NCBI GenBank assembly: GCA_951217055.1
Contig: OX578277.1
Coordinates: forward strand, 102,055,511-102,119,510
Length of the DNA stretch: 64,000 nucleotides
Reading direction: 5' to 3'
Origin: Gerris lacustris
Lineage: Eukaryota; Arthropoda; Insecta; Hemiptera; Gerridae
Notes under the pieces: generated by a model
Databases searched by the model: none
The model's input: the letters and a program-made list of their open reading frames with translations, nothing else
Told to the model about the DNA's origin: nothing
Translations under genes and position numbers: made by a program
Part shown: positions 33,573 to 43,640 of the stretch, in pieces
How positions within the stretch are numbered: the stretch's first letter is position 1
How the letters are laid out: each line of letters begins with the position of its first letter

Positions 33573-34279
33573 GGGACGTAAAATAACCAGATAACATAAA
33601 TAAACTTAAGCATAAGCTTCAAGAGCGAGTTAAACTATAAATGATAGAATTTAAGAGCATTTATCATTATAAAATACATTTAAATAAATATTTTTTCTAA
33701 ATAATCTTAAAGAAAACTTAATGGAATAATATATTTCTTTTAATGAGATTAACTTTTTTTCTTGCACAAGATTTGTTCTTGTATTATTTAAGCTCTCTTG
33801 ATAGTCAAAACTTATTAAAGATAGAAATTGCTTTTTTTAATATAAAGAAACGCTAAGGAAATCTACTAATTTCCAACATGAAAATTAACCATTTTATTTA
33901 TGAATAAAGTATATTTATTTTTCCTAAATAAATTAATAGGAAAAAGGGTAAGAAAAAAAAATTAACTAAATAATAAAAAGTATAAATAACAACTTATAGA
34001 AAAAAAGAACAAAAAACATTTCTCCAAAATTAACGACATTGTTTATGTAAAGTCGTTATGCCTGAGAATAAATTAATTTAGAAGACGTAGTATACTTAAA
34101 AGTTGTCTACAACATATTTTATATCCAATCTTATTTATTTAATTTTACTGTAATTAATAATCTAATTCCCGAGTTATTAACATATAATAAATATTTATTT
34201 TAACTGTTTCGTAGACCCTACTCGAAACCCTTATGCCGAAGGGTATATGTCCGTCCGTCGCTCTTTGGTCCATATCACC
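33573..34279. other. Unassigned AT-rich sequence
   Basis: The segment 34205-34275 (CCCTTATGCCGAAGGGTATA, GTCCGTCCGTCG) resembles one end of a family G element. The rest is not recognised. Confidence 0.4.
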
Positions 34280-34620
34280 CGAAACGAAAGCTAAAAAGTT
34301 GTTTAGTAAAACCAATAGTGACACCACTATGAAGTAATAGAGATAGTTAAAACTAATTAAGCGGGCCTAAACGTTTATAATATAGTAGAAACGTTTTTAC
34401 TAATATCTTATACGTTCTAACGTAACGATTTTAATAAAACTTCATGTACATCGTTTAAAGTACAATAGTACTTAATAGGCATGTAAAATTTTAATTTGAT
34501 ACAAGCATAAGTTTTCCATTAGTGAAGTGATACATTTTATAATTATAATTTCTCCTTCACTACACAGCTCTCTATTACTATCATCCTCTTTGATTATCAA
34601 CTTATTATAATCAACTATTT
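34280..34620 (-). repeat. Family H repeat, copy 2
   Basis: A reverse copy: CCAATAGTGACACC, TTCTAACGTAACGATTTTAA, AAAACTTCATGTACATCG and CATGTAAAATTTTAATTTGA. It lacks the GTTTACGCGAGCG end. Confidence 0.7.
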
Positions 34621-34639
34621 GCTTAATCAATATTATATA

Positions 34640-34970
34640 AATGTCAACCTATGTGTCTATAAGCGTATGTTCTTTATACAAATCTACAGTTTTAGTCTGA
34701 TCTCGATGAAAATTTGTGCACTTGACCTTCAAAGCAAGGGGAAAATCACTGTCTACATGAATTTTCGAAATTTAAATTTTGGTACACAAGGGTACGGGAT
34801 ACAAGCAATGAATACGAAGTCAAAGTAATGAATTATTCCCTTCATGATGCATATCGTTGAAAAGCTCTTTAAGATTACAGTAATTATTGTTATGTACAGT
34901 TTTGTCATATTTTCATTTAGGAGGGGGGTAAATTTGGGATAATTGCAAATTATCATATTAAAGAGGAGGG
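34640..34970 (+). repeat. Helitron-related fragment
   Basis: GTACACAAGGGTACGGGATA, AATGATGCATATCGTTGAAA-like and GGAGGGGGGTAAAT blocks match 32845-32970 of the Helitron in order. No ends are preserved. Confidence 0.65.
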
Positions 34971-35039
34971 GGTATATAAATATATGGGAGGGATAGAATC
35001 TAGATATTCTCGCATAGTAAAATAATTTATCGCCCTCCA

Positions 35040-35190
35040 CTTGTAAACATTCCTATCCTGATTGGCCGGTAAAGTTCCATTTTATAGCCCTAGGGCCTGT
35101 AAAAATGCACGCTTTATCTTTACAGGGCCGCTAGTAGTTCGAGAAGCGGCCGCTTCCTGGCCGGGCCGCGGCGTGCAGGGAGCCCTAGTA
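35040..35190. repeat. GC-richer segment with inverted repeat
   Basis: GGGCCTGTAAA (near 35092) pairs with TTTACAGGGCC (near 35119). This is much more GC-rich than its surroundings (GCGGCCGCTTCCTGGCCGGG). It may be a small hAT-like remnant, but no target duplication was found. Confidence 0.4.
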
Positions 35191-35344
35191 ATTCTCAGCG
35201 TCAGCTGTTTAATTAGTAACAATCAATATTTTTATAACTGCGGTTGTTTTGCTACTGATGTATAATCTTAATGTAACCTTAATATGCATTTATTGTTTTG
35301 AAGATTACGGCAAAATAGTTTGCATGTTTAGTAATTAGTTTACA

Positions 35345-35487
35345 TGTGGTGGGCGATAAAATAGTGTACGCACCACGAGCAGTAAGCGACATGACAGGCC
35401 TCGGGTGTTAAACGCACTCGTGCTTTCAAACTTCGCCCTTGGCCTGTATTAACGCCCTTACTGCTCTAGGTACGTAAATAGCTATTA
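35345..35487. mobile_element. Short family C/D-type hairpin element
   Basis: It begins GCGATAAAATAGTGTACGCA and ends GGTACGTAAATAGCTATTA, like the hairpin ends of families C and D. The stem pairs GAGCAGTAAG with CTTACTGCTC and ACAGGCC with GGCCTGT. The loop region has ACGCACTCGTGC. Confidence 0.7.
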
Positions 35488-35703
35488 AATGATTCTTGAT
35501 GGTAGTTTATAAACTTATCAAATTAAAATAACCCTCCGTAACGAAGCACACTATCCAGCTAGTATTTAATATTTATAGCATTACGCAGCCACGTGATGTC
35601 TTGTTTAAAATAAAACATTTCATGAATGTAATTTAATTTAGTCATTTAATTCGTCTATAACTATGCCAATGTATATTCCATTTTTATTACTTTTTATTTT
35701 TAA

Positions 35704-36692
35704 CCCTAGAATGGCACCGTTATTTCCACATTCTAATCAGACGCCGTGGGGTCTATATGACCCCACCTAGGTTTTCCCCTCTATCCTGAAACGCGTGAAA
35801 TATTATTATTGTAATTTAAAAATATTAATTTCAATCTACAGGGCCAATACAATGAACAGAAGAAAGAAAAATAAAATTTAAAAAATTGTATTGACTTATA
35901 AACTAATGCTAATAATGAAGCAAGGTATGAAAAAAAGTAACTTTTTTTTTAAAAAAAAGCTGGTTTTAAAAATTAAAATCTAGCATAAAAATGGCAAGCT
36001 AACAAATATCCTACTATTTTTTTTATAAAAAGAAACTAATAAAAGACAAAAAAATCACAAAATTATACAAAATGTCCTCAGTGAAGCTTTTAGCATTCTA
36101 AGCATTTGTAGGACCGATGCTCATCACAAATAGCACCATGGCAATCACTGCATAGCATTCTTTCTTTTAATCTTTTCCTTCATGGTTTGCCTAGGGAGAA
36201 GCCTATTTCAAAAATAAAATCCTTCCGCGGTAGTTTCTTTTGCCAGTTGGCCATACAATGAAGAATAGCAGCGTTGACACCTGCCTGATCAAGGATATAC
36301 CAAAGAAAAACCGCTGAGGCCACCTGCGGGTCAAACGAATCTGTCCCACATTTTGTTTTATTATAGCTTATGATGATTTCAGGGTTCCCTGTATCAGGAT
36401 CGATAGAATCATCTTGATAGAGGGTTGATTAGAGCAACTATAAATTAGTGTTGGCTGAAAAACGTTGATGTGTAACTACACCGTGGGGTCAGCTAGACCC
36501 CAGAAGCACTTGACATGCTCACTGTTTAAAGATTATACAGAAACTGATACCTTTGATTGGTGAAATAGGGGGGCAGGAAGGCAAAGAGTATTTAGACAAG
36601 GAAAAAAAAAAAATCTGTGATTCACAGAAATAAGATCTGCGCTTAAGCTCTTTTACTTGGGGTCATACAGACCCCCGGTGTCATTCTAAGGG
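35704..36692 (-). mobile_element. Degenerate piggyBac-like transposon, 989 bp
   Basis: The ends CCCTAGAATGGCACCG and, on the right in complement, CCCTTAGAATGACACCG are inverted repeats. The left flank is TTAA (35700-35703); the right is TTAC (36693-36696), a mutated TTAA. TTAA targets are diagnostic of piggyBac. Three GGGGTC-N5-GACCCC palindromes lie at about 35746-35766, 36483-36503 and 36658-36676. A transposase fragment lies inside on the minus strand. Confidence 0.88.
36085..36415 (-). pseudogene. piggyBac transposase C-terminal remnant
   Basis: The minus strand reads PEIIISYNKTKCGTDSFDPQ, then VFLWYILDQAGVNAAILH, FIFEIGFSLGKP, a stop, and CSDCHGAICDEHRSYKCLEC. In the family YNxTKGGVDxxD precedes the last catalytic Asp, and the Cys-rich zinc-binding domain is C-terminal. 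Here the Asp after TKCGT remains, but the helix between DSFDP and VFLWY is deleted and a stop separates the Cys-rich part. The N-terminal catalytic residues are gone, so it cannot be active. Confidence 0.88.
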
Positions 36693-36707
36693 TTACATTT
36701 AACTCAC

Positions 36708-36835
36708 CTTTGATAAATAAAAAGAACCAGTCTCTCCACGGTAGATAAAACTTTTTTTTTTATTTATCAAAGCAGCTTTCGGCTTTTATAAAGCCATCAT
36801 CAGTGCCGATTTCAGTGGAACTAGAGACACATAAT
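36708..36835 (-). repeat. Penelope-type terminal segment with hammerhead-like core
   Basis: The minus strand has CTGATGA, then a strong hairpin GGCTTTATAAAAGCC, then GAAA (about 36778-36804). CTGATGA...GAAA around a stem is the hammerhead ribozyme core, and such ribozymes are known in Penelope-like elements. CTTTGATAAATAAAAA and its complement flank a loop containing CAGTCTCTCCACGG, a motif also seen at 58507-58520 upstream of the Penelope remnant. Helix III is not convincing, so activity is uncertain. Confidence 0.55.
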
Positions 36836-37780
36836 ATTTAATAAATGGAAATATGTAGAGGGCGAGTCATACGATGTCGGAGACCAACGTAAGACTGATA
36901 GAGGGACAACTATCACCTTTGATAGTTGTTTAAACAGATATATAAAAAAACTAACTGTACCCTCTGAAATATTTTTTCTATTTAAGAAAAAAAAAAAAAA
37001 AATCGGAATATTGCAAAATTATAGGACTTTTAAATACAATTTGGTTAGTCTAATCATTTGGGTCTAATTTTCCTGATTTTTAAAAACATAATTTCAGGAA
37101 AATAGGAAGCTTATACCCCCCAAAAAAGCAGTGAGAAGTAAGCGTTAATTATTAAATAGTAGCTATTAATAGAAAGAGAGTGTATGGCTAGATTCCCCTT
37201 TTCTTTTTAACAAATAAGAGGGGGATATCTCTATCTCCTACTACTGCTTAGTTTAGTCTATCCTTCTCTTTCTTACCCACTAAACTCGTTTTCTTTACAA
37301 AACCTTTTTAATAATATAGAAAGATAACATTTATTTTATCCACAGTAACTGATCTTAAAAGGTCTCTCCAAAACATTGTAACACATTTTGTCAAGTAAAT
37401 TACTATTTACAATTTGGACTCCATACATTTTCAAGTGAAAGTTTATATTGTTGATTCAGGTTACCTTTCATGAGAAACATTCAGGTTATCCTACAAATGG
37501 TACAACTAGGTTGTTCTTCAAAGGAAAAAGTTTCAAAGAATTTCCGAATTATTTTTCAGTACTGAGATAATTGGATTTTTCTAAGAGATCACCAATCTTT
37601 CAGGTAGAAAATCTTGTATAACATCAAAAATATTCTTTTCTCATAGGTACAGAATGATATATCTCCTATTAAAGCGGGAGTGAAGGTTTTTTTTTTGTTT
37701 TTTTTTTTTACTCAGACACTCAATATTACAAAAGATGACAACAACAACTGAAAAACAACAAAAACAAAAAAGTAGATCCA
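36836..37780. other. Unassigned sequence
   Basis: It holds A-runs at 36988-37002 and T-runs near 37688-37708. The block 37040-37140 (GTCTAATTTTCCTGATTTTT) resembles 22700-22760, pointing to another old dispersed repeat. No gene. Confidence 0.4.
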
Positions 37781-38011
37781 GTGTTGATGATTTTTCTCTG
37801 CTCAACATCGAGTTTGGAAAGAGAAAAAAATTGTGAAATAGGAGAGACACAAGATGAAAAGAAAACCCATCCGGAGATTGTGGCGGATGGGAACATTAAA
37901 ACAGGACCTGGTTTTTCCAGCTCAGATGTGACAAGCTTTGAATCAAAAAGAAAATATCAACTAAAAGATAATTTCCAAAAACTTTACTTTTTTTATTCCA
38001 TACGAATTTAG
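37781..38011 (+). CDS. Unrecognised short ORF, possible exon or element fragment
   Basis: A 76-codon ORF with less biased composition than its surroundings, reading IGETQDEKKTHPEIVADGNI then GPGFSSSDVTSFESKRKYQL. I do not recognise a family. The start is not supported (the first 20 codons overlap another open frame that reads SRSSVDDFSLLNIEFGKRKK), so a frameshifted longer frame is possible. It could be a fragment of an N-terminal transposase region or a chance ORF. It lies in the long host intron but on the opposite strand. Confidence 0.25.
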   Translation: MLMIFLCSTSSLEREKNCEIGETQDEKKTHPEIVADGNIKTGPGFSSSDVTSFESKRKYQLKDNFQKLYFFYSIRI

Positions 38012-38640
38012 TTTATTTTTTCCCCCATTCATTAGTCTTTTAAAGGAATAAATATCATTGCAAATAAACTTAATCATATTTTATAATAAACCATAAAAAA
38101 ATTATAAATGTATAAATACAGTTTATATAAGAAAATAAACCACGAAATCCATTAAATAATAAAATAGTGAATTAAAAACAGATAAAACAAAAATAGTTCT
38201 TAGCCTAAACAGTATAGAATACAAAGTTTTATTTTTAACTTTATTTCGTGCAATTACTAAATATTGGATAGAGAAGATATAAATCACTTTTTAATGTTGA
38301 ATATTTATTTATTAGAATACATTTTTTTATAATATTTAAAAATAGAATTCCTTTAAGACTTCCTGTTAGTAAATAACTTCTGTTAAACTCTATTTTTATA
38401 GAAAACAAAAATTGTTTAATTAATTTAAGTCATAAGACTAAAATATAACTAAACGTCTCGTGCAATAATCAGTTAAGTAGTTAGATATTAATTGAATATG
38501 ATAACGATTTAATTAAAAAAGAATTACTAACTTAGTAAGGCAATAATAATACATATTAAAAGAAACTTCTTCATTGAGTTTTAGAGAAAAATTTTCTATT
38601 ATAATAAAGTACATGATTGAGGAAACAAATATATGATCAT
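38012..38640. other. Unassigned AT-rich sequence
   Basis: Nothing recognised. Confidence 0.4.
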
Positions 38641-38835
38641 AGAGAAATGAATCTTTTATATAATCGAGGAGTGTCCCGACGACGGCAACGCACCTCGTAA
38701 TGATTTATAACGTTAAAAAATTGATGAGCTAAAACCTAGAATTGAACCTGTGATCTCCGGCACATGATGCAGGAACACTGCCACTTTGCTATCCGTTCGT
38801 AGTGAACCCGATGGCCTAAAACTTTCTATTTAAAC
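38641..38835 (-). repeat. tRNA-related SINE remnant
   Basis: The minus strand has an A-box-like TAGCAAAGTGGCAGTG and a B-box-like AGGTTCAATTCTAGG (about 38735-38749), 50 bp apart as in tRNA-derived SINEs. GAGTGTCCCGACGACGGCAA at the left recurs at 39130-39150 as GTGTCCCGACGATGGCGACG. No target duplication seen. Confidence 0.55.
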
Positions 38836-38865
38836 AGTATATATCTATTTATCTATATATTATTT

Positions 38866-39075
38866 AGAAATGACTAGACATCACTTGGCTCTTTCTGTTT
38901 AAGTATAACTGGACAGCGCAAGACTCATTCATTTTAAATATAACTAATTATCCCTCAGCTCTTATTCTTTGAATGCAATTAGTAAGAAATAACTAGACAT
39001 CACGTGGCTCTTTGGAATTATGTATAACTGGAGACCACGAGGCTCAATCTTATTGAATATGACTAATGATTTTTC
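38866..39075. repeat. Two tandem units of about 120 bp
   Basis: GAAATGACTAGACATCAC (38866) and GAAATAACTAGACATCAC (about 38986) start two diverged units that also share TGGCTCTTT, TATAACTGGA and TAATTA/TGACTAAT blocks. Confidence 0.7.
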
Positions 39076-39117
39076 AGATTTTTTTCTTGCACTTTTTTTC
39101 TTTATATTTGAATTATT

Positions 39118-39235
39118 CATTCATAATTGAGTAGTGTCCCGACGATGGCGACGTCACCTTGAAATGATTTTTCATTGTTAAGGCAACCACATTTATTCTG
39201 CCCATTGCCACGGGCTTAAAGGCTAGTTCTCAAAT
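39118..39235. repeat. Fragment of the same SINE-like family as 38641-38835
   Basis: It shares the GTGTCCCGACGATGGCGACG block, then AATGATTTTTCATTGTTAA. The tRNA-like part is not kept; it may be that the SINE was split by the 120-bp tandem. Confidence 0.5.
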
Positions 39236-39512
39236 AGTTACTAACGTAGTAAGTCAATAATAATACATATTAACAGAAACTTCTTCGTTGAGTTTTAGAC
39301 ATAAATTTCCAATTATAAGTAATAAATTCATAAAATAAATTCAGTTAACAAATGTATTATCATAGAGAATTTAATTCTAAAATAATTAATAACCAAGTAT
39401 GGTTAATAATATTGACAAAAACTTCAATCAGGTCATTAAACTGTCATTAAACTGAGTTTTGGATAGAAATTTCCAATTTAGAATAAGGAATATGAGACAG
39501 AAAATAAAATAC

Positions 39513-40050
39513 TCACTTTCTCCATTTCATGGATAAACATTGAATCATGGATATGTTTTTGGGCATTGAATCCACATATTGACATTTCAATCGACGTTTC
39601 CATGAAGTGGAGATAATCGGTATACTTTTGTCTAATTGATATAGTAGATGCATCTTAAGGTGAGAAATTACGAAACATTCATCCATTTTGATTACCATTT
39701 GGTCCGCTAGGAGCTCTGATATCATTTTATATAAAATTTAGAACTTCTATCGACGAAATATGGTACTACAATGAATACAAGTAAAAACCAATCTACCTCC
39801 TATTATATTCTAACTTCCTGGCACGGTATATTTAATAGCGTCACATTTTGCATGTCATTTATAAAAATTTCAGCTTGTCTATCGTCAAAATATTGAACTA
39901 TAAATGAAAACTCATCAACCTCCTGTGAAATCCTAACTTTCTGGCACGATATATTTAGTAGCATCATATTTTTCATTTAGTTTTTTGTTAATCAGAAATT
40001 TCTTCTTCACCCTAGAGCTAAAACATATATCCATGTTAGATATATCTGAT
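39513..40050. repeat. Family J repeat, copy 1
   Basis: It matches 47425-47960 in the same orientation: ATTGAATCATGGATATGTTT, TTGGGCATTGAATCCACATA, GTCCGCTAGGAGCTCTGATA and CTAACTTCCTGGCAC (twice per copy). Copy 1 has a 70-codon minus ORF (39513-39725); copy 2 has a stop in it, so coding is not supported. Confidence 0.87.
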
Positions 40051-40441
40051 TACAGAGAGAAGTGATATTGACATTTCTGTCAAGCGTAAAGGTAGACTAG
40101 AGGCACAATTAGACGATGAAAAGGGTTATTCTACGTTCTCTAAGCTACTAAAGTCAGAGAGGATGTTCGAGTTGCGTGTTCTCTTAAACCTCCTAGCTTT
40201 GACTGTCATCAACTCATCTAGCTGTCGTGCTAGAATTGTTTAATCATATCATTTCTAACCCTTATCACTGTATACCCTCTGTATTTGTTGGAATTTCCAA
40301 TTGAACTAAACTTGTGTTAAATATTTTTTTATCAAGCTTAATTGAATTATCATTAATGTTTGATCTTTGATTCTAGGGAGATTGTAACTAAAGCATAGCA
40401 GGTATACTCATCAGGCAACAAAATGTTCTCAAAATGTTGCT
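40051..40441. other. Unassigned
   Basis: Slightly less AT-rich, with no recognised motif. Confidence 0.35.
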
Positions 40442-40740
40442 AGTGATGTTGCTGACATGTATCCCGTCCAAAAGCAAAAAGTTGATACATGCTTATCAAT
40501 ATCGGGTGCCATTACATTAAAGGAAAAATGTTGCCGGTTGCTTGTATCAATGTTGTTCTTGTGCCTCATCAAAATGTTTTTCACATGTTGTTGACAGTGA
40601 TGTTGCTATCATGTATCCCATTAACAAGCAAAAACTTGATAGATACTTATCAACATCGAGTGGCATTACATTAAAGAAAAATGTTGTAGGTTGCTTATAT
40701 CAGTGTTGTTCTTGTGCCTCATCAAAATATTAGCAACATT
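40442..40740. repeat. 154-bp tandem duplication, two units
   Basis: AGTGATGTTGCT begins units at 40442 and 40596. Both contain CATGTATCCC, GGCATTACATTAAA or its variant, and TGTTCTTGTGCCTCATCAAA. The overlapping plus ORFs (40489-40733) are products of the repeat. Confidence 0.88.
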
Positions 40741-40781
40741 TAAATTTATCTTGGCAACACTTTTTATCACGGTATATTCAT

Positions 40782-40868
40782 ACCATAAGACTTAAGCTTA
40801 CCATAAGACTTAGGCTTACCATAAGACTTAAGCTTACCATAAGACTTAGGCTTACCATAAGACTTAGG
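40782..40868. repeat. 18-bp minisatellite, nearly five copies
   Basis: The unit ACCATAAGACTTARGCTT repeats head to tail and ends at the left end of the foldback element at 40869. Confidence 0.93.
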
Positions 40869-41590
40869 CCCACACTGGATCCGCTCATCTCATCTCATCT
40901 CAGCTCAGACTTTAACGAAAAAAATAAAACCCATGTATTTAAATGAAAACCCACACACTGCGTCCGCTCCGCTCCGGTACTCTCAGCTCCGTTCAGCCCG
41001 ACCTCTTTCGCTAGGTGAGAATATTTTGCCGGACGCTGCGGAAGGTGGAAGGTTCGCGCAGGCGCACCAGACTGCCTGTGCCTGTGCCCTTTCACCACCT
41101 TCCCTCCTCAAACAGTAAAGAACTTACCTCAAAGTTGCTGCCGGCCGCTCTTTTTGAGGTATGGCTCTTCTCCACTTGGTGTCTTGTTTTTTTATAACAG
41201 GTTTTATCACAGTTAAAAGCTTTATACATTTTTCGTAAATCTTTTATTTTCTTGTTTCACTTTTCAAATAGAGTGTGAAACTCTCCTTCTTCATTTCTGA
41301 CAGCATTTATCACGAACACCCAAATTATTTTTTTCCTTATCTTTTGTTTAGCCGCAAGAGCCGTAGCTATTGTAACAGCCTATTCCTTACCACTACTACT
41401 GCTACCATCAATAATATCATTCATGTCGAAGCTCACCAGTAGATAACTGAGACAAGACTGGCATAAAAATTAGATCTGCATTAAAAAGTTGAGTGGTCTG
41501 AGCGGAAGGAGTGTGCAGAAAACTGCCGGACAGGAGCGGAAGGATCGGAGCTGAGCTGAGATGAGATGAGATGAGCGGATCTAGTGTGGG
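40869..41590. mobile_element. Terminal-inverted-repeat element, 722 bp
   Basis: The left end CCCACACTGGATCCGCTC followed by (ATCTC)n and AGCTCAG matches, over about 40 bp with one mismatch, the complement of the right end. A second, inner pair of related ends lies at 40951-41003 (CCACACACTGCGTCCGCTCC) and 41505-41545. No target duplication was evident and no transposase is present. The overlapping ORFs 40895-41197 are in a GC-rich interior and not recognisable. Confidence 0.83.
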
Positions 41591-41884
41591 AACATCACTA
41601 ATAAAAGGTAGAACAATGTTGCACATTACTAATAAAAGGCTGAAGATATAGTAATCTATGATTTCATGCGTCTTAAGCGTATTGAAGTTTCGCCGTTTAA
41701 ATATAGACAAGCATAGATTCAATATTACTCAACAAGATTTGTTTAACTGCATCGACTAAAAGCTTACCTAAAATGAATAAAAAATAAAATCTCTTTACAA
41801 CTGTACTTAATACCAATATACAATTTATATTTTAACCTAAAGCTATAATGTTACATAAACAAATTATGCATCCTGTCTGGTCTG

Positions 41885-42279
41885 TCTGTTTGTTTATTTG
41901 TTTGTCAGTCTGTCTGTCGGTCAGTAACGTTTACGTGTCCGACAAAAACTTGAGTAAAAATTGACTGATTTAGTTGAAATTTGGTAAACATGTTCCTTTT
42001 ACTAATGCTTAGGCTAAGTTCGTTGGAAAGCGTTATCCGTCTAAAAGTTCGCGTGCAACGCTCGTGTAAACGTGAGCTTCAAATGTAAAATTGGAATTTT
42101 AGGACGAGAAAAGATTTTACTATCACCTATTCGATAAGACAAATATTTTTTTAAACAATTTTTTTTAACAAAACCAAAAGCGACATCGCTGTAAAGTGAT
42201 AAAAGTTTGAAATAGAGAAAACATCGTTTTTACAAAAAAAAATCTTACGTTTTACTTAACGATTTAAATAAAACTTCAT
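41885..42279 (-). repeat. Family H repeat, copy 3, left part
   Basis: A reverse copy with the GTCAGTCTGTCTGTCGGTCA tract, GGCTAAGTTCGTTGGAAAGC, AACGCTCGTGTAAACGTGAG and TAGGACGAGAAAAG. It breaks at AATAAAACTTCAT, the target of the palindromic element, and resumes at 42593. Confidence 0.8.
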
Positions 42280-42592
42280 TTTAAATCAAATTATAATTAT
42301 TATTAACTACGGGAAACAGACAGAGAAAAATAGACTCCAGCGCGGGGATTTGAACCACCGGCCTCTATATGTCCAGTATAGCGCTCTAACCAACTAAGCT
42401 ACGCAGGAGAATGAATGCGTAGCTTAGTTGGTTAGAGCGCTATACTGGAAATATAGAGGCCGGTGGTTCAAATCCCCGCGCTGGAGTCTATTTTTCTCTG
42501 TCTGTTTCCCGTAGTTAATAATAATCATAATTTGATTTAAATTAAAATTTAATCGTTCCGTAGTATGAATACTACCAAAATCGTAAAATATG
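42280..42592 (+). mobile_element. Palindromic tRNA element with 13-bp target duplication
   Basis: It is flanked by AATAAAACTTCAT (42267-42279) and AATAAAACGTCAT (42593-42605). The arms are inverted copies: TTTAAATCAAATTATAATT, CTACGGGAAACAGACAGAG, AAAAATAGACTCCAGCG and a tRNA-like unit. The left unit (42335-42409, minus) and right unit (42416-42486, plus) are head to head with about 6 bp between. Each has a D-arm (AGCTTAGTTGGTTAGAGC), an anticodon arm CTATACTGGAMATATAG with apparent anticodon GGA, and a T-loop GGTTCAAATCC. Only the right end has the extra tail GTAGTATGAATACTACC and CAAAATCGTAAAAT. It splits a family H copy. Confidence 0.9.
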
Positions 42593-42900
42593 AATAAAAC
42601 GTCATGTACATCGTCTGTAGTACAATTGAAAAAGGCATGTAAAATTTTAACTTGATACAAGCAGAAGTTTTTGAGTAGTGAAGAGATACATTTTTAAAAA
42701 AAGTTGAAATGAAGTTAGTCGAAAAATGTAAGTTAAGGAATATGTAGAAAGGCACGCTTCACCCACACTTCATGGCTCTTTATTACAATCATCCTCTTTA
42801 ACGATCACCTCTTCATAATTAACTATTTTCTTAATATCTAAAATTTATTGCATTTCGCTAGCTTCAATGATAGAGCTACGCGATGCCAACTTATCCCCTT
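42593..42900 (-). repeat. Family H repeat, copy 3, right part
   Basis: It continues the copy broken at 42279: GTCATGTACATCG, CATGTAAAATTTTAACTTGA, then GCTTCAATGATAGAGCTACG near the end. Confidence 0.75.
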
Positions 42901-43036
42901 TTAAGGGTTACTATACTAAAGGTGTACCACATTATTTTATAAAAGAGCTAGACTATTTGATAAGATGTTATTAAAATATCTTTTTTAGACGCTGGTCAAT
43001 TTAAAATGTGTTAAATATATTAGACTGGGATGTTAC

Positions 43037-43210
43037 CTGGACCACATTTGTCGATGTGGTTGGTAGCAGTGTAGTCTTGGCGACAAGTGCAGGATTTGGT
43101 CGATTCATTGCACTCAAATCCTCCAATGATGTGGCAATCAGCTGTACCGTTACACTTGTCCCCATATATCCCGATATTCCGCCCATTTTTCCGACCAACT
43201 GCCATCGCCA
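43037..43210 (-). CDS. Internal exon: EB/EGF-like six-cysteine module
   Basis: On the minus strand it follows a strong acceptor (TTTTTGTTTCAG) and precedes a donor (GTAACATCCC). It is 174 bp, phase 1-1, adding 58 codons. The frame reads AMAVGRKNGRNIGIYGDKC, then NGTADCHIIGGFECNEST, KSCTCRQDYTATNHIDKCGP. Cysteine spacing is C-x5-C-x7-C-x6-C-x-C-x12-C, close to that of exon 27082-27213. A potential N-glycosylation site, NGT, sits after the first Cys, which fits a secreted or surface protein. It is probably the exon immediately upstream of 27082-27213, and a splice between them keeps the frame, giving CGPAVG. ATG codons at its start are in a phase that also fits an internal exon, so I do not take them as translation starts. 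Confidence 0.87.
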
Positions 43211-43384
43211 CTGAAACAAAAATTAAAATAGCAAATTAGTTATACATAAACACATCAAAGAAATTTTATTTAAAATATTAAGATTTAATACTTTAAACTA
43301 GATAATAAAGCATTCGGAAAATTTGCAATTTGTGGTGAGGTTCGATATGTTTAGACCCAAATTTGTTACCAACTAATGGTTTAA
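43211..43384. other. Intron flank upstream of the EB exon
   Basis: It carries the polypyrimidine tract of the acceptor on the minus strand. Otherwise AT-rich. Confidence 0.5.
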
Positions 43385-43640
43385 TTATCACCAAACTATA
43401 CTAAATATCACTTTTTCTTAATAGTTACTTAGACAAAGGAACGTATACAGACTAGTATATGTTACTTGGTCTATATTACTATTATGAAATAGTGATATTT
43501 AGTCCAATGTACCTTGGGATAAAGGAATATTATCACACTTGTGTATTGTGTATATTAATGTGATCATATCCCTTAGTCTAATTAACTATTAAGACATAGT
43601 AATATTAAATATACGCTTAGAAAACTGTAGAATTCATATT
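43385..43640. repeat. Diverged foldback, relative of 25418-25905
   Basis: AATAGTTACTTAGACAAAGG, TTTAGTCCAATGTACCTTGG and TTAACTATTAAGACATAG correspond to the inner part of the foldback at 25418-25905. The outer TTACTCCCC unit is missing. Confidence 0.7.

Noticed and set aside
39513..39725. 70-codon minus ORF
   Set aside because: The second copy of the same repeat has a stop at the matching place and there is no motif.
40895..41197. Overlapping ORFs in a GC-rich segment
   Set aside because: They lie inside a terminal-inverted-repeat element and have no recognisable motifs.
42335..42486. Two functional tRNA genes
   Set aside because: T-stem and acceptor pairing are imperfect, a GGA anticodon would need a Ser-type long variable arm that is absent, and the units lie in a mobile element.
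43001..43219. Other-frame ORFs over the host exon, and ATG codons at the exon start as a true start
   Set aside because: The reading frame with Cys pattern and splice-site phase is the only coherent one; a strong acceptor precedes the ATGs.
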